DNA from: MVRV01 sp964646755
GTDB taxonomy: Bacteria; Desulfobacterota; Syntrophia; Syntrophales; Smithellaceae
Direction: 5' to 3'
Length of the DNA stretch: 64,000 bases
Assembly: GCA_964646755.1 (NCBI GenBank)
Contig: CAZYIE010000001.1
Location: 124,001 to 188,000 of the forward strand
The notes below the pieces were generated by a model. That model had not been told where the DNA came from and did not search any database. It saw nothing but the letters and a program-made list of their open reading frames with translations. A program made the translations under genes and the position numbers. Shown piece by piece: positions 17,032 to 25,749 of this stretch; within the stretch, counting starts at the first letter, position 1, and every line of letters begins with the position of its first letter.

Positions 17032-18148
17032 CTGCAATAAATTAAAAGAACTGATCCGCAAAGAACTGCTGATTTTGTTGCGCGACCGTCAGACGATTCC
17101 CCTGCTTTTTTTGATGCCGGTGGCGCTGATTTTTTTCCTGTCACTGGCTCTGCAAGGCGTCTATGTGGACAAGGTTACCGGCCATCAGATTTCTTTAGTT
17201 CTGGAAAATACCAGCCGTGCCCCCAAAGCCCTACAACTCGAAAAAAGAATAAGCTCCAATAAATTAATCCGGGTCATCGCGAGGCCCAAGGGTTATGACA
17301 ACGACAAGCTCTTTGAATATAGCAAAGCGCATGCTGCTGTTTTGATTCCTGATGGCTTCGATGAAGGCACAAAACCCGTCGAAATCCAGTTTGATCCGGT
17401 ACTCGATGCCGGTTACAAGATAGCTTTGCGGTCGCTTATTGCCAGCCTCACAGCGGAAGTTGTTCTCGGGGTAGATGATATTGATGTCCTGGTTGCCAAT
17501 CTTGTCATTGAGAAAACAAAGAAAAACACCCAATTCCCCAGCCCATTGCAGCAAAGCGTTCCCGGATGGTCTATCTTTGCCATGTTTTTTATAGCTATTC
17601 CCATGTCGATCGGTTTTCTACGTGAGAAAAATAACGGTACATTGCAGCGGATTTTTACTTATCCGGTCAGTGGTCATTTAGTTGCATTGGGAAAGCTTAT
17701 ACCGTATTATTTAATTAATTTGATTCAGTTTGTTTTAATGCTGGCAGTCGGTTTTTATGTGATGCCGCAGTTCACAGGCCTGACTTTTAATCTGGGTGAA
17801 CATCCCTGGCATCTGGCGCCGATTACGATGGTTGTAGCTGCTGCATCCACTGGTTTCGGAGTGCTGGTAGCGGCACTGGCACGCACGCCGGAACAATCAT
17901 CAACGCTGGCTGCGACCGGTGCGGTGCTGGCGGGAGTATTCGGCGGGATTATGGTGCCGCATGTCGTCATGCCGCAATTTATGAAGACACTGGCAATGAT
18001 TTCACCGATGTATTGGGCGCATCAGGCTTACCTTGATGTTTTTTTGCGCGGAGCTTCATTTAGCTATCTGTTACCTAAGTTAGTTATCTTGACGATTTTT
18101 GCGCTGACTTGTTTTTATATTGCGGGGAGAAGAATTAAATGGATGTAA
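17024..18148 (+). CDS. ABC-2 type exporter permease
   Basis: Membrane subunit of about 374 aa. It has one N-terminal helix (IPLLFLMPVALIFFLSLAL), a ~150-residue extracytoplasmic loop and a C-terminal group of five helices, the usual ABC-2/YhfN-like pattern. ATG 17024 is preferred over 17012 because AGGG at 17007-17010 is too close to the latter. It overlaps the ATPase gene at its start and the acyl carrier protein gene at its end, so it is inside the same coupled string. Confidence 0.88.
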   Translation: MNNCNKLKELIRKELLILLRDRQTIPLLFLMPVALIFFLSLALQGVYVDKVTGHQISLVLENTSRAPKALQLEKRISSNKLIRVIARPKGYDNDKLFEYSKAHAAVLIPDGFDEGTKPVEIQFDPVLDAGYKIALRSLIASLTAEVVLGVDDIDVLVANLVIEKTKKNTQFPSPLQQSVPGWSIFAMFFIAIPMSIGFLREKNNGTLQRIFTYPVSGHLVALGKLIPYYLINLIQFVLMLAVGFYVMPQFTGLTFNLGEHPWHLAPITMVVAAASTGFGVLVAALARTPEQSSTLAATGAVLAGVFGGIMVPHVVMPQFMKTLAMISPMYWAHQAYLDVFLRGASFSYLLPKLVILTIFALTCFYIAGRRIKWM

Positions 18149-18450
18149 ATCAGAATTTAAAAGATTTGAATGTATCGTCACGGGAAGATCTTATTTTGAA
18201 GCTGAAGGAAATGATTATTAAAGCCTGTGAAATAAAAGATGTAAAACCGGAAGATGTGCCCACTGATGTTCCTTTCATCAACGGGCCGGGGCCTCTTAAA
18301 CTAGACAGCCTTGATGCTATGGAAATTGCCATGGAATTGAGGTATCAGTTTGGGGTGGAGTTGAAAAATGCCTCGACAGCGGCTAAAGCAATGCAGTCAT
18401 TTGATACTCTGGCCGATTTTGTCATCTCTGCACCGAAGGTTAAAAAGTGA
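18139..18450 (+). CDS. Acyl carrier protein
   Basis: A 103-aa phosphopantetheine-binding carrier. The attachment site is S57 in LKLDSLDAMEIA, followed by the acidic helix II (MELRYQFGVEL) that docks partner enzymes. It is longer at the N-terminus than a housekeeping AcpP and lies 10 bases inside the permease gene at one end and 4 bases inside the ketosynthase at the other. This makes it a dedicated carrier for the cluster rather than the cell's general one. Confidence 0.9.
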   Translation: MDVNQNLKDLNVSSREDLILKLKEMIIKACEIKDVKPEDVPTDVPFINGPGPLKLDSLDAMEIAMELRYQFGVELKNASTAAKAMQSFDTLADFVISAPKVKK

Positions 18451-19616
18451 CCAAGAGCAATATCTGCATTCGCGGTTGGGGAGCCGTAACAACTTTAGGT
18501 TGGAGCGCCGAGGAGTCGGCAAAAAATTTGATTGCCGGCCTTGTTTGTCAGGCCTCCGGCGGCCTTTCTTCACATTTGATCAATCACACTTATAAAGCTT
18601 TTGAAGTTCCACATGAAGGCAACGCTATGGATAAATCATGGGCAATGCTAGATGGCGTTCTTTCGGAAGCTTTCAACCGCGGTGGCCTGACCTCGGCCGA
18701 GATTGCCGAATCCTGCCTGCTTGTCGGGACAACCGGTGGTCTCTTTATCCGTAACGAATATGAATTTACAGAAAAGGTACGCAAAAATCCAGACAAGGAG
18801 TCACCGGCCATTGCCTGCCGCAACCGCGGCCCCGGCGAAGTATCGGACTGGATTACCCGGAAGCATGGAATAAAGGGTATGGCGATGACCTTCAGCATGG
18901 CGTGTGTCTCCAGCTCACACGCTTTAGTCGTTGCCGCACAACTTCTGGAACAAAAGAAAATTCGCCGGGCAATCGTTGTCGGTTATGAACCGCTTTTAAA
19001 CCTCACTTTACAAGGTTTTGCCAGTTTGCTGTTATATGACGATGATAAGTGCCGTCCTTTTTGTAATAAGCGCTCCGGTATGCAGATCGGGGAAGGAGCG
19101 GCGGCGGTTATTCTGGAACAAAATGAAACATCATCGGCCAGCAGGGCAAAGTATAAGTTTGTCGGAGGATATTTATTTAATGATACGAACAGTCTTACAT
19201 CGGCTGGTGTTGATGGGGAACTGGTTAAAGACGTAATTTTGCACAGCCTGTATAAAGCAGAAATATCAGAACAAGAAATTGTGGCCATTAAGGCTCACGG
19301 CACAGGTACTAGAGACAATGATCTTTCCGAGGGCCGGGGCTTGATGAAGCTCTTCGGGGAAAAACTTCCTCCGGTCGTTTCCCTCAAAGGCTCTATGGGT
19401 CATACACTGGGGGCTGCAGGCGCCGTGGAAACAGCGGTGTGGCTCTCCTGTTGTGAAGAGGGGGTAATTCCCCGCAGCTTCGGGTTTGAAGAAGTAGATC
19501 CCGAAATAGGATTTCTGCCATCGCAGGTCAATACTCCGGCCGACGACGGCGCGTACCTTTTTACTTACTTCGGCTTCGGCGGAACGTGTACCAGTTATTT
19601 AGTAACGAAAGAGTGA
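18447..19616 (+). CDS. Beta-ketoacyl synthase with complete catalytic triad (KS alpha)
   Basis: Thiolase-fold condensing enzyme of 389 aa that extends acyl-ACP chains with malonyl units. The Cys-His-His triad is intact: C153 in SMACVSSSHAL, H284 in KAHGTGTRDND and H319 in GSMGHTLGAAG. The HGTGT and GHTLGAAG signatures place it in the FabF/KS alpha group. It overlaps the carrier protein gene by 4 bases. A second, catalytically dead homologue follows after a 112-base gap, giving an arrangement like KS/chain-length-factor pairs in type II polyketide and aryl polyene systems. Confidence 0.9.
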   Translation: MTKSNICIRGWGAVTTLGWSAEESAKNLIAGLVCQASGGLSSHLINHTYKAFEVPHEGNAMDKSWAMLDGVLSEAFNRGGLTSAEIAESCLLVGTTGGLFIRNEYEFTEKVRKNPDKESPAIACRNRGPGEVSDWITRKHGIKGMAMTFSMACVSSSHALVVAAQLLEQKKIRRAIVVGYEPLLNLTLQGFASLLLYDDDKCRPFCNKRSGMQIGEGAAAVILEQNETSSASRAKYKFVGGYLFNDTNSLTSAGVDGELVKDVILHSLYKAEISEQEIVAIKAHGTGTRDNDLSEGRGLMKLFGEKLPPVVSLKGSMGHTLGAAGAVETAVWLSCCEEGVIPRSFGFEEVDPEIGFLPSQVNTPADDGAYLFTYFGFGGTCTSYLVTKE

Positions 19617-19625
19617 CACTACCTC

Positions 19626-19688
19626 TGTCATTCCTTCTATGCAAGCGCAGCCCGGCGTATGCGGGGCGAAGCGCGACCCGGAATCCAG
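19626..19688 (-). repeat. Dispersed repeat, copy 1, between the two ketosynthase genes
   Basis: TGTCATTCC...GGAATCCAG with a palindromic GC-rich middle. In reverse orientation it matches the pattern CTGGATTCC...GGAATGACA also found near 22764 and 49533. It is the only sizeable spacer in the operon. Confidence 0.5.
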
Positions 19689-19728
19689 AAATGATAATTG
19701 ACGGAAAGAGAAACGACATAATAAAAAT

Positions 19729-20733
19729 ATGACCCTGCAAGAAAATAAAACGCTGCCGGTAATTGCGGCGAGTTTTCTCGGACCGGCGTTGAAACCAAAT
19801 AGGGATGAAGCGTGGGAAGAAGCTTTGCTGCCTCTTTCCGTCGATGATCTGGTGCAGGAAATCATGGGCCAGCCCATGCGGCGAGCCGGACGGTTTATAA
19901 AGCTGGTCTGCTGCGGAGCCCTGAGTTGCCTGAAAAGTGTGCCGCCGGAAGAATTAAAAGACAAAAAGATAGGTATTTTTCTGGCGACAGGCTTAGGCAA
20001 TGTCGATGAGATACTGCCTTTTATTACGCAGGTATTTAAACATAATGGTGGATTTCCGAGCCCGAATCAGTTTGCCAATTCTGTGAGCAATGCTGCGGCT
20101 TTTTTTCTGGCGCGTATTTGTGAAGTTAAGGGAGTCGTGCTCACCATTTCTCAGGAGGAGTTATCTTTTGAATCGGCTTTATGGCTGGCGCAAAGTTATC
20201 TGGAAAGTGGTTCAATTGATCTGGCATTGGTTGGCGGCAGTGACGTCTTTACACCGACTGTTGCTGATTATCGCGCGCGGATGAATTTGACTGCGGATAA
20301 TTCCCGACAGATCGCGATGGGCGAAGGCAGTTCCTGGCTTCTGGTGGGCAATAATGGCGGAAAAAAGTTGGGCGATATCCTGGCTGTGGAATTTTATAAT
20401 AAAATAGTGTCGCCGCAAGATTTTTCAGCAAACGAAAAAATTGGAAAGAATTGCACAGAATTTATTTCCACAGTTGCCGGCAAAGCCGGAATTGCTTTTA
20501 AAGGCATAAAGCCTTACTTGCTGGCCGGTTTTCGCCTGCGGGACACTAATGCAGAATTTTGGCGACGGCAAGGCTGGATTATGGAAGATTATCTTCCTTA
20601 TTGCGGCATCCATTCGACGGCTGCCGCCTTTGGCCTGGCCCGCGCAATGCTGGGCTCGGGGAATTCCCTTTATGTTCATTATAATTGTCACGGCTCAGGA
20701 AAACAAGCGCTGGTTGCGGTGGTTACGAAATAA
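19729..20733 (+). CDS. Ketosynthase-like protein lacking catalytic Cys (chain-length-factor-like)
   Basis: A 334-aa thiolase-fold protein homologous in layout to the preceding ketosynthase. At the nucleophile position it has SQEELSFESAL (141-151), with Glu/Gln in place of Cys. The HGTGT loop is replaced by LLAGFRLRD, so the first His is absent; the second is kept in CGIHSTAAAFG (H295). Loss of the Cys with retention of the fold is the hallmark of chain-length factors, which pair with an active ketosynthase and set product length. The neighbouring intact ketosynthase is the obvious partner. A decarboxylase-type KSQ is an alternative, but loss of the HGTGT His argues against it. Confidence 0.8.
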   Translation: MTLQENKTLPVIAASFLGPALKPNRDEAWEEALLPLSVDDLVQEIMGQPMRRAGRFIKLVCCGALSCLKSVPPEELKDKKIGIFLATGLGNVDEILPFITQVFKHNGGFPSPNQFANSVSNAAAFFLARICEVKGVVLTISQEELSFESALWLAQSYLESGSIDLALVGGSDVFTPTVADYRARMNLTADNSRQIAMGEGSSWLLVGNNGGKKLGDILAVEFYNKIVSPQDFSANEKIGKNCTEFISTVAGKAGIAFKGIKPYLLAGFRLRDTNAEFWRRQGWIMEDYLPYCGIHSTAAAFGLARAMLGSGNSLYVHYNCHGSGKQALVAVVTK

Positions 20734-20741
20734 ATAATATA

Positions 20742-22190
20742 ATGATTTCATCCTCTGAAAACAAACGAATAGTCCTTATCCATCCGCGCGGGTTTAACTG
20801 GTTTCCCGGAAAGACGGATATTACAGACATCGCCAACCGGATGGTGCCGCAGGGATTGCTTTCTATCGCTGCCTATCTGGAAAAGGAAGGCCACGAAGTA
20901 TTTGTTTACGATTGCCTCGGCCCCCAGGCGCCGGTGAATTTGAACGAGCAAGTTACGGCAGTTCTGGCCTGCGAACCGCAGATAGTCGGTTTTTCGGCGA
21001 CTACATCTTCTTTTCCTGATGCTGCCGATCTCGCGCAAAGAATCAAAGAACTCTCTCCCCATATTGTAACTGTCTGCGGCGGTGTCCATGTGTCCGCGCT
21101 AGAAGGAAAACTACTCGATGATTATCCTTCATTTGACTATCTTGTTGCCGGAGAAGGTGAACTCACGATGACGGAGCTTGCCGCGGGTACTGATCCGGCC
21201 GAAATTAAAGGGCTCATCTGGCGCAAGGCAACTAAAGTAATTATCAATGAACCGCGTCCGCAAATCGCCAATCTCGATTCGCTGCCTTTTCCGGCCTATG
21301 AAAAGCTGGCTGGGTTCCCTGCCGATTATCATTTGCCCCTGTTCAGTTATGTAAATACGCCCGGCTCAACGATGATTACCTCGCGGGGTTGCATGTTCCA
21401 GTGCTCTTATTGCGACCGTTCCGTTTTTAAGAAGGGGTTTCGCTATAATTCGGCAAATTACATCTATGAGCACATGAAACATCTGCGGACGCAATTCGGT
21501 GTGCTGCATATCAATATTTATGACGATTTATTTACAGCCAACCGTCCGCGTATCGTAGAACTTTGCGATAAGCTCACCCGCTTTCCCTTGGGGATTAATT
21601 TTAACTGTGCTGTGCGAGTGGGTTTCACTGATGATGATCTTCTGAAAATGCTTAAAGATGCCGGTTGTCTGATGGTTTCGCTGGGCATTGAATCCGCTGA
21701 TCCGCAAATGCTTAACCGGCACAAATCGGGAGTATCGCTCGACGCTGTGCGCGATACCGTGCGGCGTATCCAGGCGGCGGGCCTGCGGGCGAAAGGGTTA
21801 TTCATGATGGGGCTCCCCGGAGAAACGGAAGAATCCATTTCACGTACTTCGGACTTTATTATTTCGCTGGGTCTTGATGATATGAACATGGCCAAATTCA
21901 CGCCTTTCCCCGGTGCACCTCTCTGGGGGACCATTCGGGAAGAAGGCAGTTTTGATGAAGACTGGCGGCTGATGAATTGCCTGAATTTTGTTTTCTTGCC
22001 CAAAGGGATTAAATCCAAAGAAAGGCTCGATCAACTTTACAATGAGCATGTGAAACGCTTTTATTCGGATTGGGGCTGGCGCAAAAAATTCCGCAAGCGT
22101 TTATGGAAGCATCGCAAAAGCCTCCTGTACTTACTGCGTCATCTGCCGTCCTTCTGGTCCGCCAAGAATCAGTTTGAACCGGGAAAATGA
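20742..22190 (+). CDS. B12-binding-domain radical SAM enzyme
   Basis: A 482-aa class B-type radical SAM protein. The N-terminal Rossmann-like B12-binding domain spans ~5-150 (IVLIHPRG, MVPQGLLSIAAYLEKEGHEV, VCGGVHVSAL). A strict DxHxxG motif is not seen; YDCLG sits in its place. The core has the cluster ligands C217, C221 and C224 (CMFQCSYC), then the SAM-binding strands. The basic C-terminal tail is rich in Trp, Arg and Lys. Start ATG 20742 lies 8 bases after the previous stop. These enzymes methylate or rearrange unreactive carbons; here the likely substrate is the acyl chain or a precursor of the cluster product. Confidence 0.85.
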   Translation: MISSSENKRIVLIHPRGFNWFPGKTDITDIANRMVPQGLLSIAAYLEKEGHEVFVYDCLGPQAPVNLNEQVTAVLACEPQIVGFSATTSSFPDAADLAQRIKELSPHIVTVCGGVHVSALEGKLLDDYPSFDYLVAGEGELTMTELAAGTDPAEIKGLIWRKATKVIINEPRPQIANLDSLPFPAYEKLAGFPADYHLPLFSYVNTPGSTMITSRGCMFQCSYCDRSVFKKGFRYNSANYIYEHMKHLRTQFGVLHINIYDDLFTANRPRIVELCDKLTRFPLGINFNCAVRVGFTDDDLLKMLKDAGCLMVSLGIESADPQMLNRHKSGVSLDAVRDTVRRIQAAGLRAKGLFMMGLPGETEESISRTSDFIISLGLDDMNMAKFTPFPGAPLWGTIREEGSFDEDWRLMNCLNFVFLPKGIKSKERLDQLYNEHVKRFYSDWGWRKKFRKRLWKHRKSLLYLLRHLPSFWSAKNQFEPGK

Positions 22191-22598
22191 TTTGCAGTTT
22201 GCAATTAGCATCTACAACTGTGCAATGGCATGCAGCTGTAATAAGTGTTGATTACGGAAAATATTTGCGGCAATTTATATATTGGGCTGTATTTTCCAAA
22301 ATTGATTATCAACGGTGTCTGGCTATGCCCAATTTCTTTGGATATGGTCGTGGTTATCTTTTTAGAATATTTGCCGTAAAGTGTAACCGCTGAAAAACAT
22401 ACAGCTGTATATAAAAAGACAATTGCCAATACTGAAGTCAAAAGAATTTTAAGTTTCACATATTTTTTTATGAGACATTGCTTATTTATGTTTAAACCAT
22501 AAGTATTTCGGTATTGTATGTCAAGAAAATCTTGGCCACATGATATTAAATGCCAAATTAAACAAATTGCTTTTTTGGCAGTATTGTAATAAATTTAT
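22191..22598. other. Intergenic region upstream of the thiamine operon
   Basis: A 400-base AT-rich region. On the minus strand a GTG-started frame (22459-22205, 84 codons) opens with a signal-peptide-like stretch (MKLKILLTSVLAIVFLYTAV), but its ribosome site is poor and the rest is low in recognisable features, so I do not call it as a gene. The promoter of the riboswitch transcript must lie near 22550-22590. Confidence 0.35.
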
Positions 22599-22678
22599 TC
22601 TACAGGGGTGCCGGATACGGCTGAGATTATACCCTTTGAACCTGACCCGGGTAATGCCGGCGTAGGGATTGGCAATTG
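22599..22678 (+). ncRNA. TPP (THI-box) riboswitch
   Basis: The conserved core is readable: ACAGGGGTGCC then GGCTGAGAT, ACCCTTTGAACCTGA, CCGGGTAATGCCGGCG and TAGGGA. These are the J2/4, P2-P5 and 3' elements of the thiamin pyrophosphate aptamer. It precedes thiN-thiD-thiC and is followed by a terminator hairpin, so it should switch transcription off when TPP is plentiful. Confidence 0.93.
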
Positions 22679-22690
22679 CGGAAAAAATTT

Positions 22691-22740
22691 AAGCCATATC
22701 CTTAACAATGGTCGAAAGGGTGTGGCTTTTGTGTTTATTG
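22691..22740 (+). terminator. Riboswitch-linked intrinsic terminator
   Basis: AAGCCATATCCTT and AAGGGTGTGGCTT pair (with G-U wobbles) around a 12-base loop and are followed by TTTTGTGTTT. It lies directly after the TPP aptamer and before thiN. Confidence 0.75.
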
Positions 22741-22763
22741 GGAAAGATGGGGGAAAACAAGAA

Positions 22764-22812
22764 CTGGATTGCCGGATAACCTAAAGCTGACGCGTCAAGT
22801 ATGGCAATGACA
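22764..22812 (+). repeat. Dispersed repeat, copy 2, in the thi leader
   Basis: CTGGATTGCCGG...GGCAATGACA. It has the same ends as the repeats near 19626 and 49533 with a different middle. Confidence 0.45.
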
Positions 22813-22839
22813 AAACTACATGTTAGTAGATAAATAATT

Positions 22840-23511
22840 ATGACTCAAAAAATAATCATAATAAGTAATGGACGTTTAGGTAATCCCGGTTTTTTTCATA
22901 AGCGACTGGCCGCAATGGCCAGCTTTCTGACGATTTGCTGTGATGGAGGTATTCGTCATTTAGAAAAGTTGAAGATTATGCCGGATGTAATTATGGGTGA
23001 TATGGATTCGGCGAATGCTGCCAGGTTGGATGATTATGCGGCTGGCGGCGCTAAAATATTAAAGTACCCGCCAGACAAAGATGCTACCGATACTCAACTG
23101 GCCCTGGAATATGCTCTGGGATTAAAGCCGGAAGCAATTGAAATATGGGGCGCCCTGGGTGGCAGAATTGATCATGCCTTGGCCAATTTGTTTTTATTCA
23201 ACCTGGGCAAAAAGGCAGGAATAAAAATCAGTTTGATTGATGAATTCTGCGAAATTTTTATCGCTGAGAAGGAAAACACTTTTGCGGAGGCTGTTGGACA
23301 GACAGTTTCTCTATTTGCCTTAAGTTCGCAAGCAGAGGGTGTGGTGTTGCAGGGATTTCAATATTCTTTGGATAACGAAACGCTGGAAATGAACAATCCG
23401 CGTGGCATCAGCAATATCATTGTCAGTTCTCCGGCGACAATTAATATCAGTTCTGGCAGCCTTCTGGTAGTTCGGTACTGGCGAAAAGATTTTTTTCCGG
23501 AGGCCGTTTGA
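22840..23511 (+). CDS. thiN: Thiamine pyrophosphokinase
   Basis: Transfers pyrophosphate from ATP to thiamine to make TPP in the cytosol. The 223-aa protein shows the family motifs: CDGGIRHL near 35, MGDMDSA near 52, PPDKDATDTQLALEYAL near 76-93 and GGRIDHALAN near 111. The C-terminal half is the beta-rich thiamine-binding domain. It is first in an operon behind a TPP riboswitch and its end overlaps or abuts the thiD start. With thiC and thiD present but no thiE or thiG in the window, this operon supplies the pyrimidine branch and salvage. Confidence 0.9.
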   Translation: MTQKIIIISNGRLGNPGFFHKRLAAMASFLTICCDGGIRHLEKLKIMPDVIMGDMDSANAARLDDYAAGGAKILKYPPDKDATDTQLALEYALGLKPEAIEIWGALGGRIDHALANLFLFNLGKKAGIKISLIDEFCEIFIAEKENTFAEAVGQTVSLFALSSQAEGVVLQGFQYSLDNETLEMNNPRGISNIIVSSPATINISSGSLLVVRYWRKDFFPEAV

Positions 23512-24347
23512 AAATGCAACCGGTTAAAGTATTGTGCATTGGCGGATCGGATTCCAGCGGCGGAGCCGGTATTCAGGCTGATTTGAAGGCCGTAAGCTCC
23601 TGCGGCTGCTACGGGTTGAGTGTAATTACGGCGGTAACAGCGCAAAATACTCTCGGTGTGCAGGATATATTGGAGATTGCTCCGGAATTTGTCGCAAAAC
23701 AAATGGAAGTCGTATTAAGGGACATTGGGGCGGATGCAGTAAAAACCGGTATGTTGTTGACGGCTGGTATTGTCAGTGCCGTTGCCGGAAAGATCAGTGA
23801 ATATCATATCGAAAAATTAGTTGTCGATCCGGTAATGCTGGCCAAAGGCGGACGGAATCTCATGCTGGCGAAAGCCAGGCAGTTATTGGTAAAAAAACTG
23901 TTTCCTCTGGCTCTGGTTGTCACTCCCAATATTCCGGAGGCCGAAATATTGGCCGGGATAGAAATCAAGTCTGTTGCTGCGATGAAGAAAGCAGCAGGTA
24001 TTATCCATAAGCTTGGTGTGCAAAATGTTCTTATTAAAGGGGGGCATCTGGAGAACATCAAGCTAAAGGAAGTTATCGATATCCTTTTTAACGGGAAACT
24101 TTATCAGGAATATTCTTCACCGCGCATTGTTTCTCAGAATACACATGGTACTGGTTGTACCTATGCCTCGGCACTGTCGGCAGGGCTTGCTTTGGGGAAA
24201 GATGTTGCGGCTGCCGCCGGGGAGGCGAAAAAACTGGTTACATTAGCAATAATGAATTCTGTAAGTTTGGGTGCAGGGCATGGATCTGTCAATGCTCTGG
24301 CGGGAAATTTAAAAAGTAAACAAAATGCACAATTATTGGTGCAATGA
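23508..24347 (+). CDS. thiD: Hydroxymethylpyrimidine/phosphomethylpyrimidine kinase
   Basis: Ribokinase-fold kinase of 279 aa that phosphorylates HMP and HMP-P in thiamine synthesis. Signatures are GGSDSSGGAGIQADLKA at the N-terminus, the substrate-side QNTLGV segment and the C-terminal anion hole HGTGCTYASAL. GGAGG at 23499-23503 stands 4 bases before TTG 23508 and 10 before ATG 23514; TTG overlaps the thiN stop (TTGA), so it is listed, but ATG 23514 is equally credible. It overlaps the next start region by 4 bases. Confidence 0.92.
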   Translation: MKMQPVKVLCIGGSDSSGGAGIQADLKAVSSCGCYGLSVITAVTAQNTLGVQDILEIAPEFVAKQMEVVLRDIGADAVKTGMLLTAGIVSAVAGKISEYHIEKLVVDPVMLAKGGRNLMLAKARQLLVKKLFPLALVVTPNIPEAEILAGIEIKSVAAMKKAAGIIHKLGVQNVLIKGGHLENIKLKEVIDILFNGKLYQEYSSPRIVSQNTHGTGCTYASALSAGLALGKDVAAAAGEAKKLVTLAIMNSVSLGAGHGSVNALAGNLKSKQNAQLLVQ

Positions 24348-24397
24348 TCGGAAAACAATTAAACGTCTATATAAAGGCGAAGTATTTGGAGGGGAAA

Positions 24398-25669
24398 ATG
24401 ACGCAATTGGAAATGGCCCGAAAAGGGGTGATCTCGGAAGAAATGAAAGCTTGTGCAAAGGCCGAGGATGTATCACCGGATTTTATCCGTCAGGGAATAG
24501 AAAAAGGAACAATAGTGGTTTGCCGTAATATCAATCACGTCAGCATTGTGCCTTTGTCAATTGGTGAAGGTTTGCGCACAAAGGTTAATGCCAATATTGG
24601 AACTTCAAAAGACCATGTCGATTTAAATGTGGAATTAGATAAGCTCAAAATTGCCACCGATGCGGGGGCCGATGCTGTTATGGATCTTTCCACCGGTGGT
24701 GATTTGGCGGCGATTCGAAAAGCCATTATGGAAAAGGCAAAAATTGCCATCGGTACAGTGCCTATTTATCAGGCTGCCTGTAAGATTATTGCCGCAAAGA
24801 AAGCAATTTCGGAGATGACGGCCGATGATATGTTTGCCGTGATTGAAGAAAACGGGCATGATGGAGTTGATTTCATTACCGTTCACTGCGGGGTGACAAG
24901 ATTGAGTGTGGCGGCAATAGAAAAGCAGGGTCGGGTTTTGGGTATCGTTAGCCGCGGCGGTTCCATGACGGCCAACTGGATGGCCTGCAATGATCAGGAG
25001 AATCCTTTATACGAACAATATGACCGTCTGGTGGAAATCGCGCGGCGATATGACATGGTTTTGAGTCTTGGAGACGGACTGCGTCCCGGGGCTAACAGCG
25101 ACGCCACCGATCGCGGGCAATTGCAGGAATTGATTATTCTAGGTGATCTAGCCAGGCGCGCACGCGAGGCCGGAGTTCAGGTAATGATTGAAGGACCAGG
25201 CCATGTTCCCATCAGAGATATTGAAGCGAATATTCGCTTGCAGAAGAAAATTTGCGAGGGCGCTCCGTTTTATGTTCTGGGGCCTCTGCCCACTGATATT
25301 GCACCGGGTTACGACCATATTACATCAGCCATCGGCGGGGCAATTGCCGGAGCAGCCGGCGCTGATTTTCTTTGCTATGTCACTCCCGCGGAACACTTGC
25401 GTCTACCTTCGCTCGATGATGTCCGGGAAGGTGTTATTGCTGCTCGTATTGCCGCACACATTGCCGACATTGCCAAAGGCCTGCCCGGTGCCCAGGAGCG
25501 CGATAGAAAAATGTCCGAATACCGTAAAAACTTTAATTGGCAGGGGCAGGTGGATTTATCCATTGATCCGGAAAAGACAGAAGAGCTTTTAGAGAAAAGC
25601 AAAAGCGCCGAAGACGAGGGCTGTACGATGTGCGGGGAGTTATGTGCGATCAAGTTAGGAAAGAAATGA
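24398..25669 (+). CDS. thiC: Phosphomethylpyrimidine synthase ThiC, short form
   Basis: Radical SAM enzyme that converts AIR to HMP-P. Start ATG 24398 is set by GGAGGGG 4 bases upstream and by the usual N-terminus MTQLEMARKG; the longer frame from 24344 has no such support. The protein is 423 aa, the length of the anaerobe-type ThiC without the N-terminal extension. The C-terminal 4Fe-4S site reads CTMCGELC, with spacing CX2CX3C as in other short-form proteins of the CxMCGxxC kind. Core motifs include NANIGTS near the N-terminus, DLSTGGD and EGPGHVP. Confidence 0.93.
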   Translation: MTQLEMARKGVISEEMKACAKAEDVSPDFIRQGIEKGTIVVCRNINHVSIVPLSIGEGLRTKVNANIGTSKDHVDLNVELDKLKIATDAGADAVMDLSTGGDLAAIRKAIMEKAKIAIGTVPIYQAACKIIAAKKAISEMTADDMFAVIEENGHDGVDFITVHCGVTRLSVAAIEKQGRVLGIVSRGGSMTANWMACNDQENPLYEQYDRLVEIARRYDMVLSLGDGLRPGANSDATDRGQLQELIILGDLARRAREAGVQVMIEGPGHVPIRDIEANIRLQKKICEGAPFYVLGPLPTDIAPGYDHITSAIGGAIAGAAGADFLCYVTPAEHLRLPSLDDVREGVIAARIAAHIADIAKGLPGAQERDRKMSEYRKNFNWQGQVDLSIDPEKTEELLEKSKSAEDEGCTMCGELCAIKLGKK

Positions 25670-25749
25670 TGTTGGGGGAAAATCCATTATTTACTGAATT
25701 GTACCTTTATTATATCATGAACAACTAAAATGTCCTGAGGAGGAAAGCC

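Noticed and set aside
22205..22459. 84-codon minus-strand frame with a signal-peptide-like start
   Set aside because: GTG start, no ribosome site and no recognisable domain; kept only as a remark in the intergenic entry.
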